A stretch of DNA of 64,000 nt, from positions 1-64,000 of the forward strand of contig JACKBJ010000011.1 of the NCBI GenBank assembly GCA_020634625.1, written 5' to 3'. The stretch is from Caldilineae bacterium (lineage in GTDB: Bacteria > Chloroflexota > Anaerolineae > Epilineales > Epilineaceae). Under the pieces are notes generated by a model. It made no database searches and was not told where the DNA came from. It saw only the letters and a program-made list of their open reading frames with translations. Positions 1-7,864 of the stretch are shown piece by piece (within the stretch, counting starts at the first letter, position 1; the number at the start of each line of letters is the position of its first letter). The translations under genes and the position numbers were made by a program.

Positions 1-1
1 G

Positions 2-445
2 GTCCACCCCTACGTGCACCGCGGCTGGTGGATCGACACCGGCAAGCCCATCGACATGCTCGACGCCAACGACCACGTGCTCGAGGAGAAGGTGCACCGG
101 ATCGAGGGCTTCGTCGATCGCGACAGCACGGTCGACAAGCGGGTGACGGTCGAGGCCGGCGCCGAGATCATCAACAGCGTGGTGCGCGGGCCGGCCGCCA
201 TCGGCCGCAACACGCGCATCGTCAACAGCTACATCGGCCCCTTCACCTCGATCTACCACGACGTGCTGGTCGAGGGCAGCGAGATCGAGCACTCGATCGT
301 GCTCGAGAACTCGCGCATCGAGGGCATCCAGGGACGCATCGCCGACAGCCTGATCGGCCGCAACGCACGCCTGACGCGCTCGCCGATCAAGCCGTCCGCG
401 CACAAGCTGACCCTGGGCGACTACAGCGAGATCGGCCTGCTCTAG
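2..445 (+). CDS. rfbA: Glucose-1-phosphate thymidylyltransferase, C-terminal part (partial)
   Basis: This is the 3' end of a gene that starts before the window; the open frame runs in from base 2 and ends at TAG 443-445. The visible 147 residues begin with a sequence around RGWWIDTGKPIDML, typical of the end of the nucleotidyltransferase domain in the long StrD/RmlA-type sugar nucleotidyltransferases. They continue as hexapeptide-like left-handed beta-helix repeats. The family makes dTDP-glucose from dTTP and glucose-1-phosphate in the cytoplasm. The next gene, rfbB, uses dTDP-glucose, which supports dTDP rather than UDP or GDP as the nucleotide. The catalytic N-terminal part is not visible, so substrate choice is inferred. 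Confidence 0.85.
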   Translation, partial: VHPYVHRGWWIDTGKPIDMLDANDHVLEEKVHRIEGFVDRDSTVDKRVTVEAGAEIINSVVRGPAAIGRNTRIVNSYIGPFTSIYHDVLVEGSEIEHSIVLENSRIEGIQGRIADSLIGRNARLTRSPIKPSAHKLTLGDYSEIGLL

Positions 446-514
446 TCGCCCTTCGCCCAGCGGCACGGCCCCGGGCCCTGCCGGCCTTCGCCATCGTTAG
501 CGGGAGAGATCGTG

Positions 515-1540
515 ATGGGACGCACACTGCTGGTCACCGGCGGCGCCGGCTTCATCGGCTCGAACTACGTGCACTACGTGCTCGGCAGCCAGCCCGAGGA
601 TCGCGTGGTGGTGCTGGACAAGCTCACCTATGCCGGCAACCTCGACAACCTCAAGAGCCTGGTCGACGATCCGCGCTACCACTTCGTGCAGGGCGACATC
701 TGCGACGCCGAGACGGTGGCCCGGGTCCTCGACGCGCATGGCGTGGACGCCATCGTCAACTTCGCGGCCGAGACCCACGTCGACCGCTCGATCGCCGACC
801 CGGACGCCTTCATCCGGACCGACGTGCTGGGCACCCATACCCTGCTCGAGGCGGCGCGCGAGCGGGGCATGCGCTACCACCAGGTCTCCACCGACGAGGT
901 CTACGGGCACGTGCCCGAAGGCGCATCGGTCGAGACCGACCCGCTCGAGCCGCGCTCGCCCTACGCGGCCAGCAAGGCCGGCGGCGACCTGCTGGTGAAC
1001 GCCTACTTCGTCACCTACGGCCTGCACACCACCATCACCCGCGGCTCGAACAACATCGGCCCCTTCCAGTACCCCGAGAAGGTGCTGCCGCTCTTCGCCA
1101 CCAACGCGATGGAGGGCGAGATGCTGCCGGTCTATGGCGACGGCCTGCAGGAGCGCGACTACCAATGGGTGGGCGACCACTGCGAGGCGATCGACCTGGT
1201 GCTGCGCCGCGGGGCGCCCGGCGAGGCCTACAACGTGGGCACCGGCACCTCGATCACCAACATGGAGATGACCCAGCTGGTGCTCGAGACCCTGGGCAAG
1301 GACCGGGGCTTGATCCGCCACGTCGCCGACCGGCCGGGTCACGACCGGCGCTACTGCATCGACACGGCCAAGATCCGCGCGCTGGGCTGGCGCTCGCGAC
1401 ACACGCCGCAGGAGGCCATCCGCGAATCGGTGCGCTGGTACGTCGACAACGAGTGGTGGTGGCGACCGATCAAGAGCGGTGCCTTCAAGGCCTACTATCA
1501 GGAGATGTACGGCAGCCGCGGCGATTACCAGGCCGGCTAG
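515..1540 (+). CDS. rfbB: dTDP-glucose 4,6-dehydratase
   Basis: This 341-residue extended short-chain dehydrogenase converts dTDP-glucose to dTDP-4-keto-6-deoxyglucose, the second step of dTDP-rhamnose and related sugar synthesis. The NAD-binding motif GGAGFIG is at residues 9-15. The catalytic T126-D127-E128 sits in STDEVYG, and the Tyr-Lys pair is Y150/K154 in YAASK, all as expected for RmlB. ATG 515 is preferred over GTG 512 because GGGAGAG at 502-508 is better spaced from it. The gene follows the dTDP-glucose synthase by about 70 bases and is probably in the same operon. Length is normal for the family. Confidence 0.95.
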   Translation: MGRTLLVTGGAGFIGSNYVHYVLGSQPEDRVVVLDKLTYAGNLDNLKSLVDDPRYHFVQGDICDAETVARVLDAHGVDAIVNFAAETHVDRSIADPDAFIRTDVLGTHTLLEAARERGMRYHQVSTDEVYGHVPEGASVETDPLEPRSPYAASKAGGDLLVNAYFVTYGLHTTITRGSNNIGPFQYPEKVLPLFATNAMEGEMLPVYGDGLQERDYQWVGDHCEAIDLVLRRGAPGEAYNVGTGTSITNMEMTQLVLETLGKDRGLIRHVADRPGHDRRYCIDTAKIRALGWRSRHTPQEAIRESVRWYVDNEWWWRPIKSGAFKAYYQEMYGSRGDYQAG

Positions 1541-1857
1541 GAAGCGGCTGGGGTTCGGCGTCCCGCACGTCCAAATCCGGTCCTACCTGATCCTGGCTGC
1601 ATCCGATCGATGCGGTGTGTCGACCCACCTGGGACGCTCGCCCGCCGGCCCCCGGCGCCGCCCCGCCCCCGGATTTGGGGCCTCGGCCGGCCCGGGAGCC
1701 ACGACATGGCCGTTCACGAGCGTCGCGGCGGGTCGCGGCCGGGCCATCCGGGTCGGAAAACGATACCTTGCACCGTCGGCCGACCCTTCTATAATGCACC
1801 CGCGAGGCAGGCGCTCCGTCGCGTCGGGCCTCGAAACTTTGCTCAGGAGGCAGAGAC
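1541..1857. other. Intergenic region between rfbB and the Rieske gene
   Basis: 317 bases without a convincing gene. The only clear signal is a promoter near its right end (1768-1795). The middle part (about 1640-1700) is C/G-rich with short self-complementary stretches that might end rfb transcription, but there is no clean hairpin with a T-tract. Confidence 0.5.
1768..1795 (+). promoter_or_regulatory. Sigma-70-type promoter for the cytochrome bc operon
   Basis: A TTGCAC box (1768-1773), a 16-base spacer and a perfect TATAAT (1790-1795). Transcription would start near 1802, giving a leader of about 55 bases that carries AGGAGG before ATG 1858. Confidence 0.75.
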
Positions 1858-2418
1858 ATGACGGCTAGCGCAAACGCCTTGCCGGCGGCCGGCAGCGACA
1901 TCACGCGCCGCGAGTTCCTCAACTACGCCTGGTTGGCGACGATCGGGGTGGTCACGGCCGAGTTCGCCGTCGTCACCTACCTGTTCGCCCTGCCACGGCT
2001 GGGTCCGGGCGAGTTCGGCGGCCCGGTGCCCGTCGGCAACGTCGACGCGCTGCCGGGCGAGGGCGCCGACCCGCTGAACTTCCCCAAGGCCAAGTTCTGG
2101 TGGGTGGTCGACAACGACAGCGGCGGCGCCAAGGCCATCTACACGGTCTGCACCCACCTGGGCTGCATCTACAAGTGGAAGCCGGACCAGGGCAAGTACA
2201 TCTGTCCCTGCCACGGCTCGCAGTTCGAGCGCGAGGGCAAGTACATCGCCGGCCCGGCGCCGCGCAGCCTCGACCAGTTCGTGGTGCGCGCGGTCGACGC
2301 CGCCTCCGGCGCCGAGCTGGCCCGCACCAACGACAACGGCGACCCGGTGGTCATCCCGGCCGGCGCCCAGGTGGTGGTCGAGACCGGCATGAAGATCGTC
2401 GGCAAGTCGCACGGCTGA
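1858..2418 (+). CDS. qcrA: Rieske [2Fe-2S] protein of a menaquinol:cytochrome c reductase
   Basis: 186 residues. A twin-arginine-like stretch (TRREFLNYAW, from residue 16) precedes one hydrophobic helix (about 22-45), so the protein is probably exported folded by Tat and stays anchored. The cluster motifs are CTHLGC (C98, H100, C103) and CPCHG (C116, C118, H119). By family knowledge C98, H100, C116 and H119 bind the cluster, and C103-C118 form the disulfide. It passes electrons from quinol to cytochrome c. AGGAGG lies about 9 bases before the ATG. It is the first gene of an operon with cytochrome b and cytochrome c. The symbol follows bc-complex usage; petC would also fit. Confidence 0.92.
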   Translation: MTASANALPAAGSDITRREFLNYAWLATIGVVTAEFAVVTYLFALPRLGPGEFGGPVPVGNVDALPGEGADPLNFPKAKFWWVVDNDSGGAKAIYTVCTHLGCIYKWKPDQGKYICPCHGSQFEREGKYIAGPAPRSLDQFVVRAVDAASGAELARTNDNGDPVVIPAGAQVVVETGMKIVGKSHG

Positions 2419-2518
2419 TCGCCTCGCCCCGAGGCGTAGGCCGCGGCCGAACCATCCCTCGGGTCGCCCGCATGGCGGCGGCCCGGTGAGCCGATAGAGA
2501 CGTTCGAGGAGCCAGGAA

Positions 2519-4318
2519 ATGCTCGGAATCGGATCCCCGCGCGATCTGCGCAAGAATGCCAGCCAGGAGCTGGCGCGGCTACGCGCCTTCGACTGGAAGG
2601 CCTACTTCGCCGTCGTGCTCGACGGCGTGGTGCGCGGCCTGACGGCCGGCTTCAGCGTCAAGGAGCTGCGCGCCGTGCTGCGCGGCGACCCGCCGACGGA
2701 GCGCCCGAACCCGCGTTACAAGTCGCAGGTCAAGAGCTTCACGCTGCATTTGCGGCCGAAGTTCTACCAACGGGCCAGCACCTGGTTCACCCATACCTGG
2801 CGCCTCGGCTGGTTCAGCGTCTACTTCTTCGTGGTCGAGACCATCACCGGCCTGGTGCTGATGGTCTTCTACGCGCCCACGCCCGAGCGCGCCTACGGCG
2901 ACATGCTCTACATCATGGGCAACGTGCCCTTCGGCCTGTTCATGCGCGACCTGCACCGCCTGGGTGCCGAGGGCATGGTGGCCGTGGTGGTGCTGCACAT
3001 GGTCCGGGTCTACTTCACCGCCTCCTACAAGGGCGAGCGGGCCTTCACCTGGTTCACCGGCGTGGTCCTGCTGCTGGTGACGCTGACGCTGTCCTTCAGC
3101 GGCTACCTGCTGCCCTGGGACCAGCTGGCCTACTGGGCCGTGACCATCGGCACCTCGATGGCCGACAAGGCGCCGGTGATCGGCACCGAGGTCAACCTGC
3201 TGCTGCGCGGCGCGCTCGACATCTGGGCCGGCGGCCTCCTGCGCTTCTACCTGCTGCACGTCCTGCTCCTGCCGCTGGTGGCCATCATCGTCATCAGCAT
3301 CCACTACTACAAGGTCGCGCGCGAGCACTCGATCTCGCTGCCGGCCTCGGTGGAGGAAGGCGAGATGGAGCCGGAGGCCTACAAGCACGCCACCGAGCGC
3401 ATCGACCTGATCCCCGACCTGCTGATCCACGAGATCATGCTGACCTCGGTGGCCAGCTTCATCATGATCGCCTCGGTGGCCACCTTCTTCCACGCGCCGA
3501 TGGAAGCGCATGCCGACCCGCAGGTGACGCCGCTGCACACCGAGGCGCCCTGGTACTTCCTCTGGCTGCAGGGCCTGCTCAAGCTGGGCGATCCGGTCTG
3601 GATGGGCGTGATCCTGCCCGGCATCATCTTCGGCGTCCTCTTCGTGGTGCCCTGGCTCGACCGCAACCCGCACCGCCTGCCCCGCAAGCGGCCGGCCGCG
3701 ATCATCATGGGCCTGGCCACGGTCATCACCATGGTCGTGCTGACCTACATGGGCACGCCGGGCTATGGCATCGAGACACCGCCGGCGCAGGACATCCTGT
3801 CGCACCTGGTGCCGGCCACGCATCCCGGCCCGGTCAAGGAACTGCCCTGGGACGAGATCGAGGCCGGCCCCTTCGACGAGGCCAGCGGCGTGCACAGCAA
3901 GCGCACCTACTTCGTCTCCTACCCGGAGGCCTGGGCTTCCGACCCGGCCTATGCCGACACGGAGCAGTTCGTCTTCGTGACCGACGAGGGGCCGGTGGCC
4001 GGCTTGGATTCGGACAACGAGTTCCTCGAGGTGCTGCACCACTTCAAGGCCGAGGTCGAGCACCAGCCGCGCCTGATCGCGCCGGTCGACAACAGCCTGC
4101 CCTTGGCGCAGGTGACGGTCGAGGAGGTGCAGCCGGGCGTCAAGTGGGTCGAGTTCCGCATCAACTGGGACGAGATCGACATCAACCCGGATGGCAGCCC
4201 GCGCTTCGTGGAGGGCTCGGACACCGATATCCGACTCAAGCGCGAGACCAAGGAAGTGCCGGCGCCGGACTCGCAGATCGAGGCCGTGGCGGTCCACCGA
4301 GACTCGAACTACCACTAG
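2519..4318 (+). CDS. qcrB: Cytochrome b (fused b6/subunit IV) with an unusual C-terminal domain
   Basis: 599 residues forming the quinol-oxidising membrane subunit. The first half carries two His pairs in neighbouring helices (RDLHRL...VVLHMVR and FYLLHV...ISIHYYK) that fit the two b hemes. The second half is subunit IV-like, with the Qo-site motif as APWY instead of PEWY, as in menaquinone-type low-potential complexes. After the last membrane helix, about 180 further residues are hydrophilic and have no match I recognise; they include VEFRINWDEIDINPDGSP. The start follows GAGGAGCCAGGAA. The gene sits between the Rieske and cytochrome c genes. The core call is secure, but the role of the extension is unknown. 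Confidence 0.92.
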   Translation: MLGIGSPRDLRKNASQELARLRAFDWKAYFAVVLDGVVRGLTAGFSVKELRAVLRGDPPTERPNPRYKSQVKSFTLHLRPKFYQRASTWFTHTWRLGWFSVYFFVVETITGLVLMVFYAPTPERAYGDMLYIMGNVPFGLFMRDLHRLGAEGMVAVVVLHMVRVYFTASYKGERAFTWFTGVVLLLVTLTLSFSGYLLPWDQLAYWAVTIGTSMADKAPVIGTEVNLLLRGALDIWAGGLLRFYLLHVLLLPLVAIIVISIHYYKVAREHSISLPASVEEGEMEPEAYKHATERIDLIPDLLIHEIMLTSVASFIMIASVATFFHAPMEAHADPQVTPLHTEAPWYFLWLQGLLKLGDPVWMGVILPGIIFGVLFVVPWLDRNPHRLPRKRPAAIIMGLATVITMVVLTYMGTPGYGIETPPAQDILSHLVPATHPGPVKELPWDEIEAGPFDEASGVHSKRTYFVSYPEAWASDPAYADTEQFVFVTDEGPVAGLDSDNEFLEVLHHFKAEVEHQPRLIAPVDNSLPLAQVTVEEVQPGVKWVEFRINWDEIDINPDGSPRFVEGSDTDIRLKRETKEVPAPDSQIEAVAVHRDSNYH

Positions 4319-4360
4319 ACCGCGCCCGGGCATTCCGCGAGGCTGCGAGGAGAAACGCAC

Positions 4361-5182
4361 ATGATCACACGCGTCGAGATCACGCTGGGCCTGCTGTCGC
4401 TGCTGGGCGTGATCGCCATCACCGCTCTGGTCGGCGTCGGCGAGTTCGGCGACAACGGCCGCATGCTTCGCGCCGAGGTCGGCTACGACAGCCGCAGCGT
4501 CGAGTCGGGCGCGCAGATGTTCAACCAGTACTGCGCGCCCTGCCACGGCATCAACGCCGCCGGCCTCAACTGCCCGACCCTCGACGAGACCTCCGGCCTG
4601 CACGGCGGCGACCTGGCCGAGGGCGTCGCCTGGCGCCTCGAAGAGGTCAACTGGAACCGGAACGACCCCTACGGCTACGTCTTCTCGACGATCGCCGCCG
4701 GTCGGACCCTGTCCACGCGTCCGGACCGCTACCCGGCCCAGGACCCCAAGAACATGGCCATGCCGGCCTGGAGCCAACACTACGGCGGCCCGCTGCGCGA
4801 GGACCAGATCAAGGACATCGCCAACTACGTCGTCAACTTCCGCAGCTACTTCCCCGAGACCAGCGATCCGGAGGCCGGCGTCAAGGCCTGCGAGATGGCG
4901 CTGGCCACCATCAAGACCTCGATCCCGGGCTACGTCAGCGCCTGTTACGAGAAGCTGGGTCGCAAGCCGCCGACCGTCGCGCCGACGGCCCGGCCGACGG
5001 TCGAGGCAACCCCGTCCGCGACCGGCGAGGCGGGCGAGGGCACGGCGACGGCCGACGACGGCACGGCCGACGCCGCGGATGCCGCGGACGCGGAGACGCC
5101 CGAGGCGGAGGCCAGCGCCGAAGCGACGACAACGACGAGCGCCGCCGGCGCGGCCCGGGCGCGCGCCACCGCCACGCCCTAG
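4361..5182 (+). CDS. Membrane-anchored c-type cytochrome of the bc complex
   Basis: 273 residues. An N-terminal hydrophobic helix (about 7-25) probably anchors the protein with its heme domain outside the membrane. The heme-binding motif CAPCHG is at C58-H62, and a Met-Pro segment (AMPAWS) further on probably gives the sixth ligand. The last ~70 residues are a low-complexity Ala/Thr/Glu tail after a Pro/Thr stretch, likely unstructured. GAGGAG precedes the ATG by about 8 bases. It is the last gene of the operon and is followed by a strong hairpin. By context it accepts electrons from the Rieske protein and passes them to an oxidase or soluble carrier. Confidence 0.9.
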   Translation: MITRVEITLGLLSLLGVIAITALVGVGEFGDNGRMLRAEVGYDSRSVESGAQMFNQYCAPCHGINAAGLNCPTLDETSGLHGGDLAEGVAWRLEEVNWNRNDPYGYVFSTIAAGRTLSTRPDRYPAQDPKNMAMPAWSQHYGGPLREDQIKDIANYVVNFRSYFPETSDPEAGVKACEMALATIKTSIPGYVSACYEKLGRKPPTVAPTARPTVEATPSATGEAGEGTATADDGTADAADAADAETPEAEASAEATTTTSAAGAARARATATP

Positions 5183-5222
5183 GGCGGCCGGCCGGATCCG
5201 ACCCGGCATCCCGAACGCGATC

Positions 5223-5250
5223 ACGAGGCGGGCCCCCGGGCCCGCCTCGT
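5223..5250 (+). terminator. Hairpin terminator after the cytochrome bc operon
   Basis: A perfect 13-base-pair stem (5223-5235 with 5238-5250) over a nominal 2-base loop, almost all G-C. There is no T-tract, but the strength and position right after the operon support a termination or pause role. It also shields dnaG from readthrough. Confidence 0.65.
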
Positions 5251-5266
5251 CGCGTCGGGCTTGGGC

Positions 5267-5272
5267 TATCAT
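5267..5272 (+). promoter_or_regulatory. -10 box for dnaG; transcript probably leaderless
   Basis: TATCAT ends 6 bases before the dnaG ATG, so the expected start of transcription falls at the ATG itself. No Shine-Dalgarno sequence or good -35 box is visible; the -35 position overlaps the terminator hairpin. Confidence 0.45.
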
Positions 5273-5278
5273 GTCGGC

Positions 5279-7669
5279 ATGAACGACATCGACGAGGTGC
5301 GTGCCCGGCTCGACATCGTCGAGGTGGTCGGCAGCTACGTGCAGCTCAAGCGCGCCGGCCGATCCTACAAGGGGCTCTGCCCCTTCCACGACGAGAAGAC
5401 GCCCAGCTTCATCGTCTTCCCCGACAGCGGCAACTGGCGCTGCTTCGGGGCCTGCGCGGTGGGCGGCGACGCCTTCGATTTCGTCATGCGCCGCGAGAAC
5501 CTCGACTTCCGGGCGACGCTGGAGCTGCTGGCACAGCGGGTGGGCGTGGTGCTCGAGGCGCCCACGCCGGCCGCCGCCGAGCGCAAGGACCGTCGCGAGC
5601 GGCTCTTCGAGGCCACCGCCGCCGCCGCCGAGCTCTTTCAGAGCCAGCTGATGCGCAGCGCCGACGGCGAACCGGCCCGCGCCTACCTGCGGGAGCGCGG
5701 CTTCGGCATCGACGCCGCCCAGGCCTTCGGGCTCGGCTGGGCGCCCGATGCCTGGTCGACGCTGGCCGAGAAGCTGACGGGCAAGGGCTTCACCGAGGCC
5801 GAGCTGCTGGCTGCCGGGCTGGTCAAGGCCCGCGACTCGGGCGGCGTCTACGACACCTTCCGCGGCCGACTGGTCTTTCCGATCCACGATGCCCGCGGCC
5901 GGCCGATCGGTTTCGGCGCGCGCACGCTCGATCCCCAGGGCATCCCGAAGTACCTCAACTCGCCCCAATCGGAGATCTTCGACAAGAGCCAGGTGCTCTT
6001 CGGCCTGCACCGTGCCGCCCGCGCCATTCGCGCCGAGGATCTGGCCGTGGTGGTCGAGGGCTACACCGACGTGCTGCGGGCGCACATGGCCGGCTTCGAG
6101 AACGTGGTGGCCAGCCTGGGCACGGCCATCACGGAACACCAGCTGCGCGCGCTGAAGCGCTACACGCATACGATGGTGCTGGCCCTGGACGCCGACGCCG
6201 CCGGCCAGGCCGCGACGCTGCGCGGCCTGGAGGTGGCCCGCGAGGCCGCCGCCGGGGGCGTGGTGCCGGTGCCCACCGGCCGCGGCCGGGTGCACTATTC
6301 CCAGCGCACCGACGTCGAGCTGCGGGTGGTCTCGATGCCGGCCGGCAAGGACCCCGACGACGTCATCCGCGAGGGCCCGGCCAACTGGCGCAAGCTCGTG
6401 ACCCACGCCCGGCCGGTGATGGACTACCTCTTCGGGGCGCTGACCGAGGGCCTCGACCTGTCCAGCCCCGGCGGCAAGACGACCGCCGCCGAGCGCCTGC
6501 TGCCGCCCATCGCCGAGATCGGCGACCCGGTGGCGCGCAGCGCCTGGCTGGCTCGGCTGGCCCAGATGATCCAGATCGACGAGCAGGCCCTCGGCGAGCG
6601 CTTGAGCGTGCTGGTGCGCGAGCAGCAGCGTCGCCCCCGGCCGCGCCTGGGCGACGCCGAGCCCGGTGCGACGCCGGGCTTCGGCCTCACACCGGACGCC
6701 GAGCGTGGGAGCGGCTCCGCCAGCGGCCCCCGCATCCCGAGCCGCCGTGCAGCGAAGGACCGGCCGCCCGCCGCGGGGCTCAGACGGCGGCCGGCCGGGG
6801 CGGGCGATGCCGGGGCCGAGCCGGGTCCGCCCGGCCAGCCGGCCGGGGACGCCGGCGAACCCGCTGCCGCGCGCGCGACGGGCGACGGGCTGCCCGATTG
6901 GGTCACCGCCGAGGTCCCCCTGGACGCCCGCGCCAGCGAGCTGCCGCCCGACGCGACCGAGCTCGAGCTGGACCTGGATCGCCCGGAGCCGAAGCGATCG
7001 CGACCGGATGGCGAAGATGTCGGAGCGGCCAGCCTGGCTTCAGCCGCACCCGGGCCGCGGCGCGACCGGGGTGCCCGGCCCGCGGCCGAGGCGGAGCCCG
7101 CACCCGATCGGGAGCCCGTGTCCTATCTCGCCGGCCCGCGCGCCAGCAGCGACAGCCTGGTCGCCTGGATCCTCGGCCAGCTGCTGGTCGATCCCGAGCG
7201 CCTGGCGGCCTTGTCCCAACGTCTGCAGCGTGACCAGCAGGCACCGCTGGGTCCGCAGGACTTCGGCGACAGCCATCAGCGCGACCTGATGACCGCCATC
7301 GCCTACGCCGCCGGGGGCGGGGCGCCGCCGGACGCGCCGGCCGAACACCGCCTCGAGGCCCTGCCCGAGCCCCTGGCCAGCTATGCCGCCGAGCTGCGCG
7401 AGCGTGGCCTCTCCGGCCTGCCGATGGAGGAGTCGGCGCGGATCGAGAGCCTTCGGGCCTGCTGCCTGCGCCTGCGCAAGCGCGAGCTCGACCGGGCCCT
7501 GCCGGGCTTGCGCTACCTCATGCTCGAGGCCGACGCCGAAGCGCAGCTCGACTACATGGCCAAGGTCAACGAGCTCACCCAGCGCCTCAACGCGCTCACG
7601 CAGCTGATCGTGCCGCTAGGCGAGCGCCAGGTCGGCAAGATCGACGGCGCCGTCAAGCGCGACGCTTGA
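5279..7669 (+). CDS. dnaG: DNA primase
   Basis: 796 residues. It makes RNA primers at replication forks. The N-terminal zinc-binding domain has C34, H37, C55 and C59; the last pair is CFGAC, with three residues between the cysteines rather than the usual two. The Toprim core follows, with EGYTDVL and DADAAG as metal-binding motifs and KDPDD further on. A low-complexity Pro/Gly/Ala/Glu stretch of roughly 150 residues then precedes the C-terminal helicase-interaction region, which makes the protein longer than most primases (about 600). ATG 5279 is chosen because family similarity starts there; an in-frame TTG at 5261 adds only six unlikely residues. Confidence 0.95.
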   Translation: MNDIDEVRARLDIVEVVGSYVQLKRAGRSYKGLCPFHDEKTPSFIVFPDSGNWRCFGACAVGGDAFDFVMRRENLDFRATLELLAQRVGVVLEAPTPAAAERKDRRERLFEATAAAAELFQSQLMRSADGEPARAYLRERGFGIDAAQAFGLGWAPDAWSTLAEKLTGKGFTEAELLAAGLVKARDSGGVYDTFRGRLVFPIHDARGRPIGFGARTLDPQGIPKYLNSPQSEIFDKSQVLFGLHRAARAIRAEDLAVVVEGYTDVLRAHMAGFENVVASLGTAITEHQLRALKRYTHTMVLALDADAAGQAATLRGLEVAREAAAGGVVPVPTGRGRVHYSQRTDVELRVVSMPAGKDPDDVIREGPANWRKLVTHARPVMDYLFGALTEGLDLSSPGGKTTAAERLLPPIAEIGDPVARSAWLARLAQMIQIDEQALGERLSVLVREQQRRPRPRLGDAEPGATPGFGLTPDAERGSGSASGPRIPSRRAAKDRPPAAGLRRRPAGAGDAGAEPGPPGQPAGDAGEPAAARATGDGLPDWVTAEVPLDARASELPPDATELELDLDRPEPKRSRPDGEDVGAASLASAAPGPRRDRGARPAAEAEPAPDREPVSYLAGPRASSDSLVAWILGQLLVDPERLAALSQRLQRDQQAPLGPQDFGDSHQRDLMTAIAYAAGGGAPPDAPAEHRLEALPEPLASYAAELRERGLSGLPMEESARIESLRACCLRLRKRELDRALPGLRYLMLEADAEAQLDYMAKVNELTQRLNALTQLIVPLGERQVGKIDGAVKRDA

Positions 7670-7864
7670 GCGGCGGCCGGCGCGGCCGAGGTCGAGCGCA
7701 GCGCGGCGGCACCAGGTCCTTCGCCAGCGCTCCAGCCACTTTCGCCCCAAGCGGACATCGCGAGCCAGCCCGACCTGAAAGCCTGGCCCGCCTGCCGACG
7801 ACCTGCATCCCTGCAGCCCCGTGTCGGGGCCGCGCTCCGACCCGGACCCGCAGGAGGATGCCCG

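Noticed and set aside
2579..6406. A 1275-residue minus-strand frame over the cytochrome genes and dnaG
   Set aside because: It spans two real operons and a terminator, is His/Arg/Gln-rich with no recognisable domain; an antisense shadow.
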